Notes under the pieces: generated by a model
Seen by the model: the letters and a program-made list of their open reading frames with translations, nothing else
Told to the model about the DNA's origin: nothing
Databases searched by the model: none
Program-made: the position numbers and the translations under genes
Origin: an uncultured SAR86 cluster bacterium
Lineage (GTDB): Bacteria > Pseudomonadota > Gammaproteobacteria > Magnimaribacterales > D2472
DNA length: 64,000 nt
Assembly (NCBI GenBank): GCA_902557575.1
Contig: CACEAR010000001.1
Location: forward strand, 62,001 to 126,000
Reading direction: 5' to 3'
Shown here: positions 51,546-61,403 of the stretch, piece by piece
Layout of the letters: each line of letters begins with the position of its first letter
Numbering within the stretch: position 1 is the stretch's first letter

Positions 51546-51607
51546 ATCTTTATTTTACTCTCTTATTTGGAAGTTCCCAATTTTATAAGCTAGAATTAAT
51601 CTAGTTT

Positions 51608-51814
51608 ATGGCCAAAGATCTAAATAAGAATGTTTTAGAAGAACTCAATAAAAAAGTTGATGTTCTTCTTAAAAAATTTAGTGAGCAAAAAGGTATTATC
51701 GACGGATATGTCAAAAGAGAAAGGGATTGGAAGAAAAATAAAACCCTTAATCTAAAGAAAATAAAAGATTTAGAATTTGAGCTAAAAAAAATTGCTTCAG
51801 AGAATAATGGCTGA
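51608..51814 (+). CDS. small coiled-coil protein upstream of zapA
   Basis: Conserved position before zapA; predicted coiled coil (LEELNKKVDVLLKKFSEQKGIIDGY). Confidence 0.7.
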   Translation: MAKDLNKNVLEELNKKVDVLLKKFSEQKGIIDGYVKRERDWKKNKTLNLKKIKDLEFELKKIASENNG

Positions 51815-52067
51815 AATTGAAAGAGTTTCCCTAAGAGTTTTTGGAAGAGATATAACTCTTGCATGTCCCTCTGATGAAAAAGATGCTCTCTTGTCTGCAG
51901 CTGAGCTTCTTAATGAAGAGCTGAATGGGATTTCAGATAAAGAAAATGCTTTAATCCTTGCTGGACTGAATCTTGCAAATAAATGTCTTAACCCTTCAGG
52001 TGAATCTATAAATATTGAAGGTTTAGATCTTCTTTTAGAAAAAGTTGATAAAGCTTTAAAAACATAG
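51792..52067 (+). CDS. zapA: cell division protein ZapA
   Basis: VSLRVFGRDITLACPSDEKDALLSAAELLNEEL; located upstream of 6S RNA and ygfA. Confidence 0.88.
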   Translation: MLQRIMAEIERVSLRVFGRDITLACPSDEKDALLSAAELLNEELNGISDKENALILAGLNLANKCLNPSGESINIEGLDLLLEKVDKALKT

Positions 52068-52097
52068 TTCTCGATAATTAATAAATAACTTATACTA

Positions 52098-52290
52098 AGT
52101 GCATACTGGTTCATTCGTTTATATATAAGTTATTTTTTGAACCTATAATTTTTAATAAGGTGATTTTCCTCTGTTAATGTTGTGCATTACCTTTTTTTAA
52201 GAGAAGCCTGATTTAGCATGATATTCACCACCTGGACAACGGGTTCGGGGATTATATGTGACGGTGAATCGGTTCTATGCCTCCGTACTG
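52098..52290 (+). ncRNA. ssrS: 6S RNA
   Basis: Between zapA and ygfA; gagaagcctga...attcacc...gggttcggggattatatg resembles the E. coli 3' half; gcata...attc (52101-) can pair with gaat...tatgc (52266-52280); TATACT -10 box at 52091-52096. Confidence 0.85.
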
Positions 52291-52296
52291 AATGCT

Positions 52297-52860
52297 GTGA
52301 AAGAAGATATTCGAAGATCACTTTTAAAACGGAGGCGATCTCTTTCCAAAGAAGAACTGAAGCAAGTCTCTTGTGAAATTAATGCTCATTTAATAAATGA
52401 AATCCAAAACAGAGATTTAAAAAAAATTCTTGTCTATCAATCCATCGATAATGAGCCTTCAATTGAGCAAACTACTGAATTAGCATTGCAAAAAGATATT
52501 GAAGTTTATATTCCAAAAGTTATATCAAAAGAAAAAATAATAATTAATAGATTAAGGAAAAATTCTAGTTACTCAAAAAATAAATTTGGCATCAAGGAGA
52601 GTAATGATTTAGACAGTGTTGAATTAGCTGAAATTGACCTTGCAGTGCTGCCGCTGGTAGGTATAGATCTAAATGGATTTAGACTTGGATATGGAGGTGG
52701 ATACTACGATAGGTTCTTTAATCAGGAGAGTGAGTTGAGCAGAAAACCATTTATAATAGGTGCGGGTTATGCATTTCAAGTTTTAGAAGTCAGTTTTGCA
52801 GAAGACCATGACCTTAAATGTGACTCAGTTATAACTGAAAAGGGAGTTTTAAAATTTTAA
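52297..52860 (+). CDS. ygfA: 5-formyltetrahydrofolate cyclo-ligase
   Basis: KRRRSLSKEEL, YIPKV, DLAVLPLVGIDLNGFRLGYGGGYYDRF; start moved to GTG 52297 because the track start (52258) lies in 6S RNA. Confidence 0.9.
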   Translation: MKEDIRRSLLKRRRSLSKEELKQVSCEINAHLINEIQNRDLKKILVYQSIDNEPSIEQTTELALQKDIEVYIPKVISKEKIIINRLRKNSSYSKNKFGIKESNDLDSVELAEIDLAVLPLVGIDLNGFRLGYGGGYYDRFFNQESELSRKPFIIGAGYAFQVLEVSFAEDHDLKCDSVITEKGVLKF

Positions 52861-55130
52861 GATTATTTTTATTAACTTTTTTTTGCGTAACTTACGTTAA
52901 TGCAATTGATATTGATGGTGTCCTTGATGAAAAGGAGTGGGATAGTGCTCAACAGATATCAGACTTCACAACCATAGTTCCATATAATTTTGAGGACCCT
53001 AAATATCTAACTAATGTAAAAATCTTTACCAATCAAGACGGAATTTATGTAGGTTTTATCAATGAACAAGATAATGAAACTATAAGGTCTTTTAACCATA
53101 TCCGTGATGACTGGGATGATAGAGGAGATAAAAATTCATTCACAATTGATTTTGATGGCAATTCTAAAGTTGCATATGGATTTACCGTATCGCTTGGAGA
53201 CTCCCTTTCAGATGCAACATACACAAATGGCAATAGTGAGAGTAAAGATTGGGATGGTGATTGGATAGCAAGAACATTTAAAGGTGATAATTTTTGGAGC
53301 TCTGAATTTTTTATACCTTGGACAGTAGTGCCAATGCAAAAAGTAGATGGACCAAAAAGGAATGTAAAATTTATTGCATTTCGATGGTTAGCTAGTGATG
53401 AATTTGGCTTTGGTTCAACAAAAACAAATTGGGAAAGAGAAACTTTTATATATGATCTTGAAGATCTTATAATTGATAATTATCAGTCCAAAAAATATAG
53501 TTATTTCCCTTATCTAACGGTTGCGGAAGACTCTGTAACAAATGAATCGGTTCAAAAAGCTGGAATAGATATTTTTTTAAATCATGGTGATGGAAGCCAA
53601 ACAAACATAGCTATTAATCCAGACTTTGGTCAGGTTGAGACGGATCAAGTTGTGGTTAATTTCAGTGCAGTTGAGACCTTTTTCTCCGAAAAAAGAGCAT
53701 TCTTTACCGAAAATCACTCCTTATTTGAAGTCAAAGGTGGAAGAGATGATTTTTACGTCATTAATACAAGAAGAATAGGAGGAAGACCGGATTATGATTG
53801 TAGTCGTTTTGAGCAAACTGATATTTGTGAAAACAACAGAAAAGAATATTCTGATTTAGATCTTGCTTTGAGACACACAATTCAAAAAGAAAAAGTTGAT
53901 TTAGGATTCTTAGCTGCAAGTGAAAGTGATGAAGATTTCTCAAAAGGAAGGGATTATTTTGCATTTAGAGTAAGGTCGAATAATCCTCAAAATAAAGTTG
54001 GTTTTTTAGCAACTAAAACTAAGAGTAATTTTTTTAATGAAAGTTCAGATGTATATTCTCTTGATATAGAGAATACAGCAGTAAAGAATACGCAGATTTC
54101 TGGATACTTATTGAATTCTAGGAAAGAAAACTCTACAGGCCATGGGCTTAGGTTTGATATTAAATATATCCCAAATGATAAATATGAAAATACTATAGGC
54201 TTTCACTATTTTGATAAAGATCTTGATCTAAATGATATGGGCTATCTTCAGAGAAATGACCAAATCAAGTTTTATAATAGATTTGAGTTTGACAGAAACT
54301 CATATCCAAAAGAATCATTACTTAGAAGTAGAGATAGTCATATATCTATTTTCCAAACAATGACAACAGATGGAAAGAAGTCTCCAAAAGGAGTTTGGAC
54401 TAAGACCGAGTTATCTTTTAAATCAAATTTCAATATTGATTTATCTATGTCTGCAAAAACTGAAGGTAAAGATACCAATATTACAAGAAAATATATAGGC
54501 TCACCGTATATCCAAATTATGGATGAGGTGAGTTTTAATGCCGGTTTTGGATCTCCCAAATATAAAAACTTCTCTTTTGGTGCAGGTTTTGGATTTAATA
54601 AATATTCTCCATATTCTTCTTGGGATTCTGATGGGAGAAATAATAAAAGTAAGAGATTTAATATAAATTATTTCCCTAATGATCAGCTCCAGTTTAGTTT
54701 TGGTGTGGATGATTCAAAAGAAGAGGAGTGGTTAAAGTGGATTGATACTAATAGACTAGGATCATTTACTAAAAACAGAAGAAATATTAATTTTGGTATG
54801 ACCTACTTTCAGGGTACAAGACATGAATTTAGGCTTAAAAATCAATCAGTGATGATTAAAGCCGAAGATCCAATTCCATTAATAAGCTCACTTTCAGGGG
54901 AATTGAGTGAATCTGATTATTTGATTGACCCTTTTTATGTTTCTGAAAACTCCCTTCAGATGAGATATCGTTATGAAATATCTCCTCTTTCCTATTTCTA
55001 TTTAGTTTATACAAGGGGATATAGTTTTTTTGACGACTCTGACACGTTCACTTATGAAGATCTTTATCAAGATTCTTGGGAAAATCCTTCCAATGAAGTT
55101 TTTACTTTAAAAGTTAGATTTAAATTTTAA
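52854..55130 (+). CDS. DUF5916-like outer-membrane protein with N-terminal CBM9-like domain; predicted AUU start
   Basis: No stop in frame from 52854; signal peptide LRLFLLTFFCVTYVNA then IDIDGVLDEKEWDSAQ (CBM9-like); NPDFGQVETDQVVVNFSAVETFFSEKRAFFTENHSLF...TRRIGG DUF5916 hallmark; AGGGAG 7 nt before ATT. Confidence 0.75.
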   Translation: MLRLFLLTFFCVTYVNAIDIDGVLDEKEWDSAQQISDFTTIVPYNFEDPKYLTNVKIFTNQDGIYVGFINEQDNETIRSFNHIRDDWDDRGDKNSFTIDFDGNSKVAYGFTVSLGDSLSDATYTNGNSESKDWDGDWIARTFKGDNFWSSEFFIPWTVVPMQKVDGPKRNVKFIAFRWLASDEFGFGSTKTNWERETFIYDLEDLIIDNYQSKKYSYFPYLTVAEDSVTNESVQKAGIDIFLNHGDGSQTNIAINPDFGQVETDQVVVNFSAVETFFSEKRAFFTENHSLFEVKGGRDDFYVINTRRIGGRPDYDCSRFEQTDICENNRKEYSDLDLALRHTIQKEKVDLGFLAASESDEDFSKGRDYFAFRVRSNNPQNKVGFLATKTKSNFFNESSDVYSLDIENTAVKNTQISGYLLNSRKENSTGHGLRFDIKYIPNDKYENTIGFHYFDKDLDLNDMGYLQRNDQIKFYNRFEFDRNSYPKESLLRSRDSHISIFQTMTTDGKKSPKGVWTKTELSFKSNFNIDLSMSAKTEGKDTNITRKYIGSPYIQIMDEVSFNAGFGSPKYKNFSFGAGFGFNKYSPYSSWDSDGRNNKSKRFNINYFPNDQLQFSFGVDDSKEEEWLKWIDTNRLGSFTKNRRNINFGMTYFQGTRHEFRLKNQSVMIKAEDPIPLISSLSGELSESDYLIDPFYVSENSLQMRYRYEISPLSYFYLVYTRGYSFFDDSDTFTYEDLYQDSWENPSNEVFTLKVRFKF

Positions 55131-56244
55131 GCTTCTGAACAAAAATTCTTATATCTCTTTCTAGAGTCTCAGGCTTTTCAAGGGCTGCAAAATGACCTCC
55201 ATCATAATGCTCCCAATGGATAAGGTTATATATTTCTTCTGCCCAAGCTTTAGGCGGGAGCATGATCTCATTTTTAAAAAGTGCACAGCCAGTGGGTACT
55301 TCAACTTTTGATTTTGAAAACCCTTCCCTCCCATTCTCGTTATAAAGTCTCATTGAGGAGGTTATTGATTCTGAAAACCAATATAATGAAACTATAGAAA
55401 GGACATCTTCCAGACTTACAATTAATTTATCTTTCTCATCATCAGTCCAAGAATGAAACTTTTCAATTATCCATCCTGCTAAACCAACAGGAGAATCATT
55501 AAGTGAGTATCCAAGAGTCTGTGGCTTAGTTCTTTGGATTTCAAAATATCCACTTCCTAACTCTAAGTATTTAGCATATCTTCCAAGCAAAATTTTTTCC
55601 TGATCTGTGACTCCCTCCATGGGATCATCTTTTTCAGGTGGAAAAGCGATAACTAAATTTAAATGCAGGCCCAGCACTTCATTGGGGAAAAGTTCAGCAG
55701 ACCATTTGCTTACTGTTGAACCCCAATCACCACCCTGAACTAGATACTTTTTATATCCAAGAGCTGTCATTAGCTCATGATTAATTTCAGCTATCTTTTT
55801 TGAGTCATAGCCTTTTTGACTGGGCTTATCTGAAAAACCATACCCTGGCATGGATGGACAGATAACATCAAAGCTTAGACCATCTTTATCCTTATTAAGT
55901 AAGGGGATAATTCTAAAAAATTCCTGAATACTCCCAGGCCATCCATGGGTTATTATGATTGGTATAGAATTTTCAGAATCTGATTTTGAATGAATAAAGT
56001 GTATCTCTAGATCATCCTTTGTCTTAAATTTATAACTTCCAAAATCATTTATTTGTTTCTCATGTATCTTCCAATCAAAGTCATTTCTCCAATACTGGAC
56101 AGCGTCTTTTAAAAAACTTTTTTTAGTTCCAAGAGTCCAAATCTCATCATTAACCTCATCAGGCCATCTGGTAAGATCTATTCTTTTATAAAGATCATCT
56201 ATTTTGGACTCATCTACTGAAACCTTGAATTCTCTGATAGTCAT
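55120..56244 (-). CDS. epoxide hydrolase (EHN domain, microsomal type)
   Basis: N-terminal LYKRIDLTRWPDEV..., THGWPGSIQEFFRIIPLL, PSMPGYGFSDKP, QGGDWGSTVSKW. Confidence 0.93.
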   Translation of the reverse strand: MTIREFKVSVDESKIDDLYKRIDLTRWPDEVNDEIWTLGTKKSFLKDAVQYWRNDFDWKIHEKQINDFGSYKFKTKDDLEIHFIHSKSDSENSIPIIITHGWPGSIQEFFRIIPLLNKDKDGLSFDVICPSMPGYGFSDKPSQKGYDSKKIAEINHELMTALGYKKYLVQGGDWGSTVSKWSAELFPNEVLGLHLNLVIAFPPEKDDPMEGVTDQEKILLGRYAKYLELGSGYFEIQRTKPQTLGYSLNDSPVGLAGWIIEKFHSWTDDEKDKLIVSLEDVLSIVSLYWFSESITSSMRLYNENGREGFSKSKVEVPTGCALFKNEIMLPPKAWAEEIYNLIHWEHYDGGHFAALEKPETLERDIRIFVQKLKI

Positions 56245-57780
56245 TTACTCAAGAAAATGTTTGTAAGCTATGTTTGAAGTCTCTTCTGTGAAAGTGTATC
56301 CAGTTCTTTTTAAATATCTTTTTAGTAGTTCTTTATTCTTTGAGCTATCTTGGATTCCTACTAAGACTTTCCCAAAAGCAGAACCCAAATTCCTATAATG
56401 GAAAAGCGTTATATTCCATTTATTACCTAATTTTTCTAAGAAATCTAGCAAAGCCCCTGGCCTTTCAGGAAATTCCATCCTGAAAACTCTTTCGGTTCTC
56501 GCAGTTGTACTTCTTCCACCAACCATATGTCGCAAATGGTCATTTGAAATCTCATTTTTTGTAAGATCTTTAAAAGGGTAGTGATTTTTAGACAGTCTGT
56601 TTTTTAGTGATATAAAATTTTTAGCTGACTTTGTTTTTATTCCAACCAGTACATGTGCATCATTTGGATCAGAAAGCCTGTAATTAAACTCTGTAATCTG
56701 AGAATTAGAAAATATCTTAGATAGTTTTAGAAAACTCCCAGCTTTTTCAGGAATTTGGATACTTAGAATCTTTTCTTTGTCCTCTCCAAGCTCTGACCTT
56801 TCAACAATATAACTTAATCTATCAAAATTTAGGTTAGCGCCGCTACTTATTGCTAGCAGATTCTTTTTCTTTTTTGATGCGTATTTCTTCAATCCTGCTA
56901 ACGCTACTGCTCCGGCTGGTTCAGACATTACTCTTGTATCTTCAAACAGATCTTTTACTGCGGCACATACCTCATCAATAGTTACTGTTATTACCCCATC
57001 AATACATTCTTTTATAACATCAAAGTTGTTTTTACCTACTTGTTCTACAGCAACGCCATCAGCAAAGATTCCTACATTCTTGAGTCTTACTCTCTTGTTT
57101 GCTTTGAGAGCCTCATAAAGACATGCAGAATCATCAACCTCGACTCCATAGATTTTTATTTTTTTGTTATTTTGGGCTATCCATGCAGAAACTCCTGCCA
57201 GAAGACCTCCTCCACCAACTGGGACAAATATTGCATCTAAGTCATCATTTGTTTCTAAAATTTCTTTTCCAACTGTTCCTTGGCCAGCTATTGTATATGG
57301 ATCATCAAAGGGGTGAATAAATTCTTTCTTCTCCTTTTTACAAATTTCATATGCATGCTTCACGGCTTGATCATAATTATCACCAAATAGCTTTACTCTT
57401 GCTCCAAAATTTTTAACAGCCCTAATCTTTATTTCTGGGGTCGTTTTAGGCATAACTATAAGACATTTAATTTTTAATTTTTTACATGCACTTGCTACTC
57501 CTTGAGCATGATTACCAGCAGATGCGGCAATAACCCCCAATTTAAGCTTATCCTTTTTAATATTCACAATTTTGTTGTAGGCGCCTCTATTTTTAAAAGA
57601 AAAAATAGGTTGTAAATCTTCTCTCTTTAGGAAAACATTATGGCCAAGTTTATTTGAAAGGTTGGTTGCATTAGTAATTGGGGAAACATTTGCTACATCG
57701 TAAACACTAGAATTTTCAATCAAAGATAAATATCTTTTTGATTTAGTAAAATTCTTTGTTCTTTTGTTAGAAATTTTCAC
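56245..57780 (-). CDS. ilvA: threonine ammonia-lyase, biosynthetic (two ACT-like regulatory domains)
   Basis: FKREDLQPIFSFKNRGAYNK-like PLP motif (LKREDLQPIFSFKNRGAYNKI), ASAGNHAQGVA, PVGGGGLLAGVSAW; C-terminal regulatory repeats. Confidence 0.96.
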   Translation of the reverse strand: MKISNKRTKNFTKSKRYLSLIENSSVYDVANVSPITNATNLSNKLGHNVFLKREDLQPIFSFKNRGAYNKIVNIKKDKLKLGVIAASAGNHAQGVASACKKLKIKCLIVMPKTTPEIKIRAVKNFGARVKLFGDNYDQAVKHAYEICKKEKKEFIHPFDDPYTIAGQGTVGKEILETNDDLDAIFVPVGGGGLLAGVSAWIAQNNKKIKIYGVEVDDSACLYEALKANKRVRLKNVGIFADGVAVEQVGKNNFDVIKECIDGVITVTIDEVCAAVKDLFEDTRVMSEPAGAVALAGLKKYASKKKKNLLAISSGANLNFDRLSYIVERSELGEDKEKILSIQIPEKAGSFLKLSKIFSNSQITEFNYRLSDPNDAHVLVGIKTKSAKNFISLKNRLSKNHYPFKDLTKNEISNDHLRHMVGGRSTTARTERVFRMEFPERPGALLDFLEKLGNKWNITLFHYRNLGSAFGKVLVGIQDSSKNKELLKRYLKRTGYTFTEETSNIAYKHFLE

Positions 57781-57811
57781 AGCTCTTTCCTCATTGGAGT
57801 ATTATAGCTTT

Positions 57812-58447
57812 ATGAGCGATGCAAAGATAAGGGCTGCAGAAAAAGCACTAAATTATCTAGGGCCCAAAATTAATTCAAAATCTATCTTAGGAATTGGAAC
57901 TGGATCAACAGTTAATTGTTTTATTGAACTGTTGCGACCATGCCCTACCCTTGTAAAAGGTGCAGTTTCCAGCTCTGAAGCTTCAACAAAGCTCTTAAGA
58001 GAAATAGGAATAGATGTCTTTAATTTAAATGATATTGATGAGGTTGAGTTCTATATTGATGGAGCGGATGAAATTGCTGATGATTTATCTCTTATGAAAG
58101 GTGGAGGTGGTGCACACACTCAAGAGAAAATTATTGCAACAGCCTCTAAGAACTTCTTATGTATTGCGGATCAATCAAAAATAGTTTCAAAATTAGGCTC
58201 CTTCCCAATCCCTGTCGAAGTCTTATCGCAAGCCAGAAGTTTTGTTGCAAGGAAATTAATGGCTTTGGGCGGTATTGCAAAATTGAGACATGATTTTATT
58301 ACCGATCAAGGTAATGAAATTCTTGATTTAACTGGAATGACAATTGATGACCCAATATCTTTGGAAACAAAGATTAATTCAATCCCCGGAGTTGTTGATA
58401 ACGGAATATTTGGATTACGAAAAGCAGATCAAATATTTATAGGTTAA
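57812..58447 (+). CDS. rpiA: ribose-5-phosphate isomerase A
   Basis: LGIGTGSTVNCFIELL, YIDGADEIADDLSLMKGGGGAHTQEKIIA; ATG 57812 (MSDAKIRAAEKA) preferred over track 57764. Confidence 0.95.
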   Translation: MSDAKIRAAEKALNYLGPKINSKSILGIGTGSTVNCFIELLRPCPTLVKGAVSSSEASTKLLREIGIDVFNLNDIDEVEFYIDGADEIADDLSLMKGGGGAHTQEKIIATASKNFLCIADQSKIVSKLGSFPIPVEVLSQARSFVARKLMALGGIAKLRHDFITDQGNEILDLTGMTIDDPISLETKINSIPGVVDNGIFGLRKADQIFIG

Positions 58448-58969
58448 TTAGAGGAGATTTTCTATTTTGCCAGCTAGTGACTCTGGTAAAACTTTTGAAT
58501 CATACATTCCCACTAACTTGCCCTCTTTTGAAATAAGAAATTTATTAAAATTCCAAGATGGTTCTTTACCAGATTCTCGAGAAAGTTTTTTGAAGAGTGG
58601 GTGTGCTTGATCTCCTCTAACACGAGTAGTTGCATAAAGAGGAAATGTTACGTTGTAAGTTGCATCACAAAATTCAGCAGTTTTAGATTCATCTGTAAAT
58701 TCTTGCCACATAAAATCGCGAGATGGAATACCTATTACTGTGAAGCCTTTATCACCATATTCTGAATATAGTTTTTGTAATCCTTCGTATTGAGGTGTAT
58801 ATCCACACTTGCTGGCCACATTAACGATTAAAAGAACGTCACCCTCATATTTGCAAAGACTTTCAGATTCAGTCGAATCAAGTATTCTGAGCTTTTCGTC
58901 AATCAAAGAATTACAAGCAAAACTTGTAACTGAAAAAAGAAGCGCAGATATGTACAACAGGTTTTTCAT
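58448..58969 (-). CDS. glutathione peroxidase (Cys type), secreted
   Basis: VNVASKCGYTPQYEGLQKLY, WNFNKFLISKEGKLV; N-terminal signal. Confidence 0.93.
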   Translation of the reverse strand: MKNLLYISALLFSVTSFACNSLIDEKLRILDSTESESLCKYEGDVLLIVNVASKCGYTPQYEGLQKLYSEYGDKGFTVIGIPSRDFMWQEFTDESKTAEFCDATYNVTFPLYATTRVRGDQAHPLFKKLSRESGKEPSWNFNKFLISKEGKLVGMYDSKVLPESLAGKIENLL

Positions 58970-58985
58970 GATGTGGGATTATAAC

Positions 58986-59063
58986 TTAGCTTACAGGTGC
59001 AATTGCAAGTACTGAAACAAAAAATAAACTTGCTAAAAAAATTACTTCTAAATTCTCTCTCAT
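58986..59063 (-). CDS. candidate 25-aa hydrophobic peptide MRENLEVIFLASLFFVSVLAIAPVS
   Basis: ATG-started ORF with AAGGA Shine-Dalgarno 5 nt upstream; single TM-like helix; 16 nt before gpx. Confidence 0.4.
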   Translation of the reverse strand: MRENLEVIFLASLFFVSVLAIAPVS

Positions 59064-59082
59064 TATATTCCTTATAAGACTT

Positions 59083-59100
59083 GGAGGGCCTGAGCCCTCC
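59083..59100. other. perfect stem-loop GGAGGGC-CTGA-GCCCTCC
   Basis: 7-bp perfect GC-rich stem, followed on the + strand by acattttt; lies in the 5' leader of the minus-strand small ORF/gpx unit. Confidence 0.6.
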
Positions 59101-59237
59101 ACATTTTTCAGAGGATTTGTCAGCCCAAAAATAGGGGGAGGAGTGCTGACAAGTTAATATTATGCACGTTTATAATGTATTATCAATACTTTTTATAAAA
59201 TAAATGGTCTTTTTTTTGGGTATAATGTAAAAAAATT

Positions 59238-61403
59238 TTGGAGTTTGTCTTGAAAGGAAAAATTAATTATAGCGTTACCGATGGAATTGCAATTCTTGAG
59301 GTTGATAATCCACCGGTCAACCCTCTTAGTGATGGCGTAAGACATGGTCTTATAGAAAGTATGGAAAAAGCAGAATCTGATGACAATGTTGTTGGTATTG
59401 TGCTTACAGGTAAAGGTAGATCATTCATTGCAGGAGCAGATATTTCCGAATTTGGCCAACAGATAGAAGGGCCTTCTATTCACGACGCTTTTGAAAAAAT
59501 TGAAAAATCGACAAAGCCTGTTATTGCCGCAATTAACGGATCTGCTCTTGGTGGTGGATTAGAAACAGCTTTATGTTGCCATTACAGAGTCTCATCAAAG
59601 CAAGGTTTTATAGGCTTGCCTGAAGTAAATCTTGGGTTGTTGCCAGGTGCAGGTGGAACTCAACGTCTCCCCCGTCTAGTCGGGCCAGCTGAAGCCCTCA
59701 AAATAATGCTTTCAGGAAGGCATATACCCGCTGTAAAGGCTTTAGATATGGGTGTTATAGACTCATTATCTGAAGGAGACATAGTAGAAGATGCTGTTGC
59801 ATTTGCTAAAGATGTAGCAGAGAAAAATGAAACACATCCACTAGTGAGAGACCTTAATGAGAAAGTGCTCGCAGCAAGAGGTGATGAAAACATAATTTCA
59901 GAAGCGAGAGCGCTTGCAGCAAAAACAAGAAAAGGGCAATTTGCGCCTGGAAAGATCATTCAATGTGTGGAAGAAGCAATAAATTTAGATGATTTTGATG
60001 AAGGAATGAAAAAAGAAGCTGAATATTTCATTGAATGTCTTCTAAATCCTCAAAGAGAGGCAATGATTCATATCTTTTTTGGTGAAAGAGCTGCCTCAAA
60101 GATTAATGATGTTCCAAAAGAGACACCAAAAATGGATATTAATAAAGCCGGAATAATTGGCTCGGGAACAATGGGTGGAGGAATAGCGATGTGCTTTGCA
60201 AACATTGGTATACCGGTTCATATTGTTGATCAAGATGAAGAAAACCTTAAAAAAGGTTTAGCAGCTATAGAAAGAAACTATAAGTTTATGGTTGATAGAG
60301 GAAGAATGTCGGCTGAACAAATGGAAAAAACTTTTGGTCTTATTTCATCAGGTCTTTCTTATGAAGAAATTTCTGATGTTGATATTGTCATTGAGGCTGT
60401 ATATGAAAACTTAGACCTAAAACTAGAGATATTTAAGAAACTAGATGAGGCTGTCAAAGATGATGCAATCCTTGCATCAAATACTTCTGGGCTTGATGTT
60501 GATGCCCTAGCAGATTGTACTAAAAGGCCTGGGAAAGTAGTGGGCACTCACTTTTTTAGTCCTGCAAATGTGATGCGGTTGTTGGAAGTTGTGCGTGGTG
60601 AAAAAACATCTAACGAAACACTTGCTACTATTATGTCGCTTGGTAAGGCCCTTAAAAAGGCTCCAGTTGTATCTCTAAATGCACCAGGGTTTATTGGAAA
60701 TAGGATGCTATTTGGATATACAACTCAAGCAAATAAACTCCTATTAGAAGGGGCTCTCCCCCATCAAGTTGATTCTGCACTTGAGAATTTCGGCATGAGC
60801 ATGGGTCCATTTAGAATGCTAGACCTCGTTGGTTTAGACTTAGGATGGAGAGCTAGAAAGCTTAGTGGGACCGAATCACCAATTACGGCAAAAATAAATG
60901 ACGCATTATGTGACTTGGACAGATATGGTCAAAAAAATGGCAAAGGCTTTTATAACTATGTTGAGGGTTCTAGAGCTCCACACCCTGCTCCAGAAAATGA
61001 AGCTATATATGAACAAGTTTCTAAAGATAATGGCTTTGAAAGAAGAGAAATATCTGATCAGGAGATCATTGATAGATGCATATTGGCTCTAGTTAATGAG
61101 GGAGCAAAAATCCTTGAAGAAGGTGTTGCTCAACGATCAGGAGATATGGATGTTGTATATATTAATGGTTATGGCTTTCCAATTTGGAGAGGAGGACCAA
61201 TGCAGTATGCAAATATGGAAGGTCTTGATGTAATTTCAGCTAAAATAGATGAATTTGCTAAAAATGATCCTGAATTTTGGCAAAAAGCTGATTTAATAGG
61301 GAGTCTAAGCGAAATTAAGGGAAGGTTTGGAGATGCGCCGGCACCTGAAGACAGAAAACCTGTTTCAGGCTTTAATAAATCATCGGTAGCTGGTAATTTA
61401 TAA
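59238..61403 (+). CDS. multifunctional enoyl-CoA hydratase / 3-hydroxyacyl-CoA dehydrogenase
   Basis: Crotonase motifs (GRSFIAGADISEF, GSALGGGLETAL, GAGGTQRLPRLVG) then GSGTMGGGIAMCFANIGIPVHIVD and HFFSPANVMRLLEVV; start codon among TTG 59238/59250 uncertain. Confidence 0.95.
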   Translation: MEFVLKGKINYSVTDGIAILEVDNPPVNPLSDGVRHGLIESMEKAESDDNVVGIVLTGKGRSFIAGADISEFGQQIEGPSIHDAFEKIEKSTKPVIAAINGSALGGGLETALCCHYRVSSKQGFIGLPEVNLGLLPGAGGTQRLPRLVGPAEALKIMLSGRHIPAVKALDMGVIDSLSEGDIVEDAVAFAKDVAEKNETHPLVRDLNEKVLAARGDENIISEARALAAKTRKGQFAPGKIIQCVEEAINLDDFDEGMKKEAEYFIECLLNPQREAMIHIFFGERAASKINDVPKETPKMDINKAGIIGSGTMGGGIAMCFANIGIPVHIVDQDEENLKKGLAAIERNYKFMVDRGRMSAEQMEKTFGLISSGLSYEEISDVDIVIEAVYENLDLKLEIFKKLDEAVKDDAILASNTSGLDVDALADCTKRPGKVVGTHFFSPANVMRLLEVVRGEKTSNETLATIMSLGKALKKAPVVSLNAPGFIGNRMLFGYTTQANKLLLEGALPHQVDSALENFGMSMGPFRMLDLVGLDLGWRARKLSGTESPITAKINDALCDLDRYGQKNGKGFYNYVEGSRAPHPAPENEAIYEQVSKDNGFERREISDQEIIDRCILALVNEGAKILEEGVAQRSGDMDVVYINGYGFPIWRGGPMQYANMEGLDVISAKIDEFAKNDPEFWQKADLIGSLSEIKGRFGDAPAPEDRKPVSGFNKSSVAGNL

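Noticed and set aside
56245-57811. Overlap of ilvA (minus) and rpiA (plus) 5' ends in the track
   Set aside because: Disappears when rpiA starts at its conserved ATG 57812; ordinary divergent pair
59660-59959. 99-aa minus-strand ORF
   Set aside because: Antisense to the crotonase domain; no supporting motif
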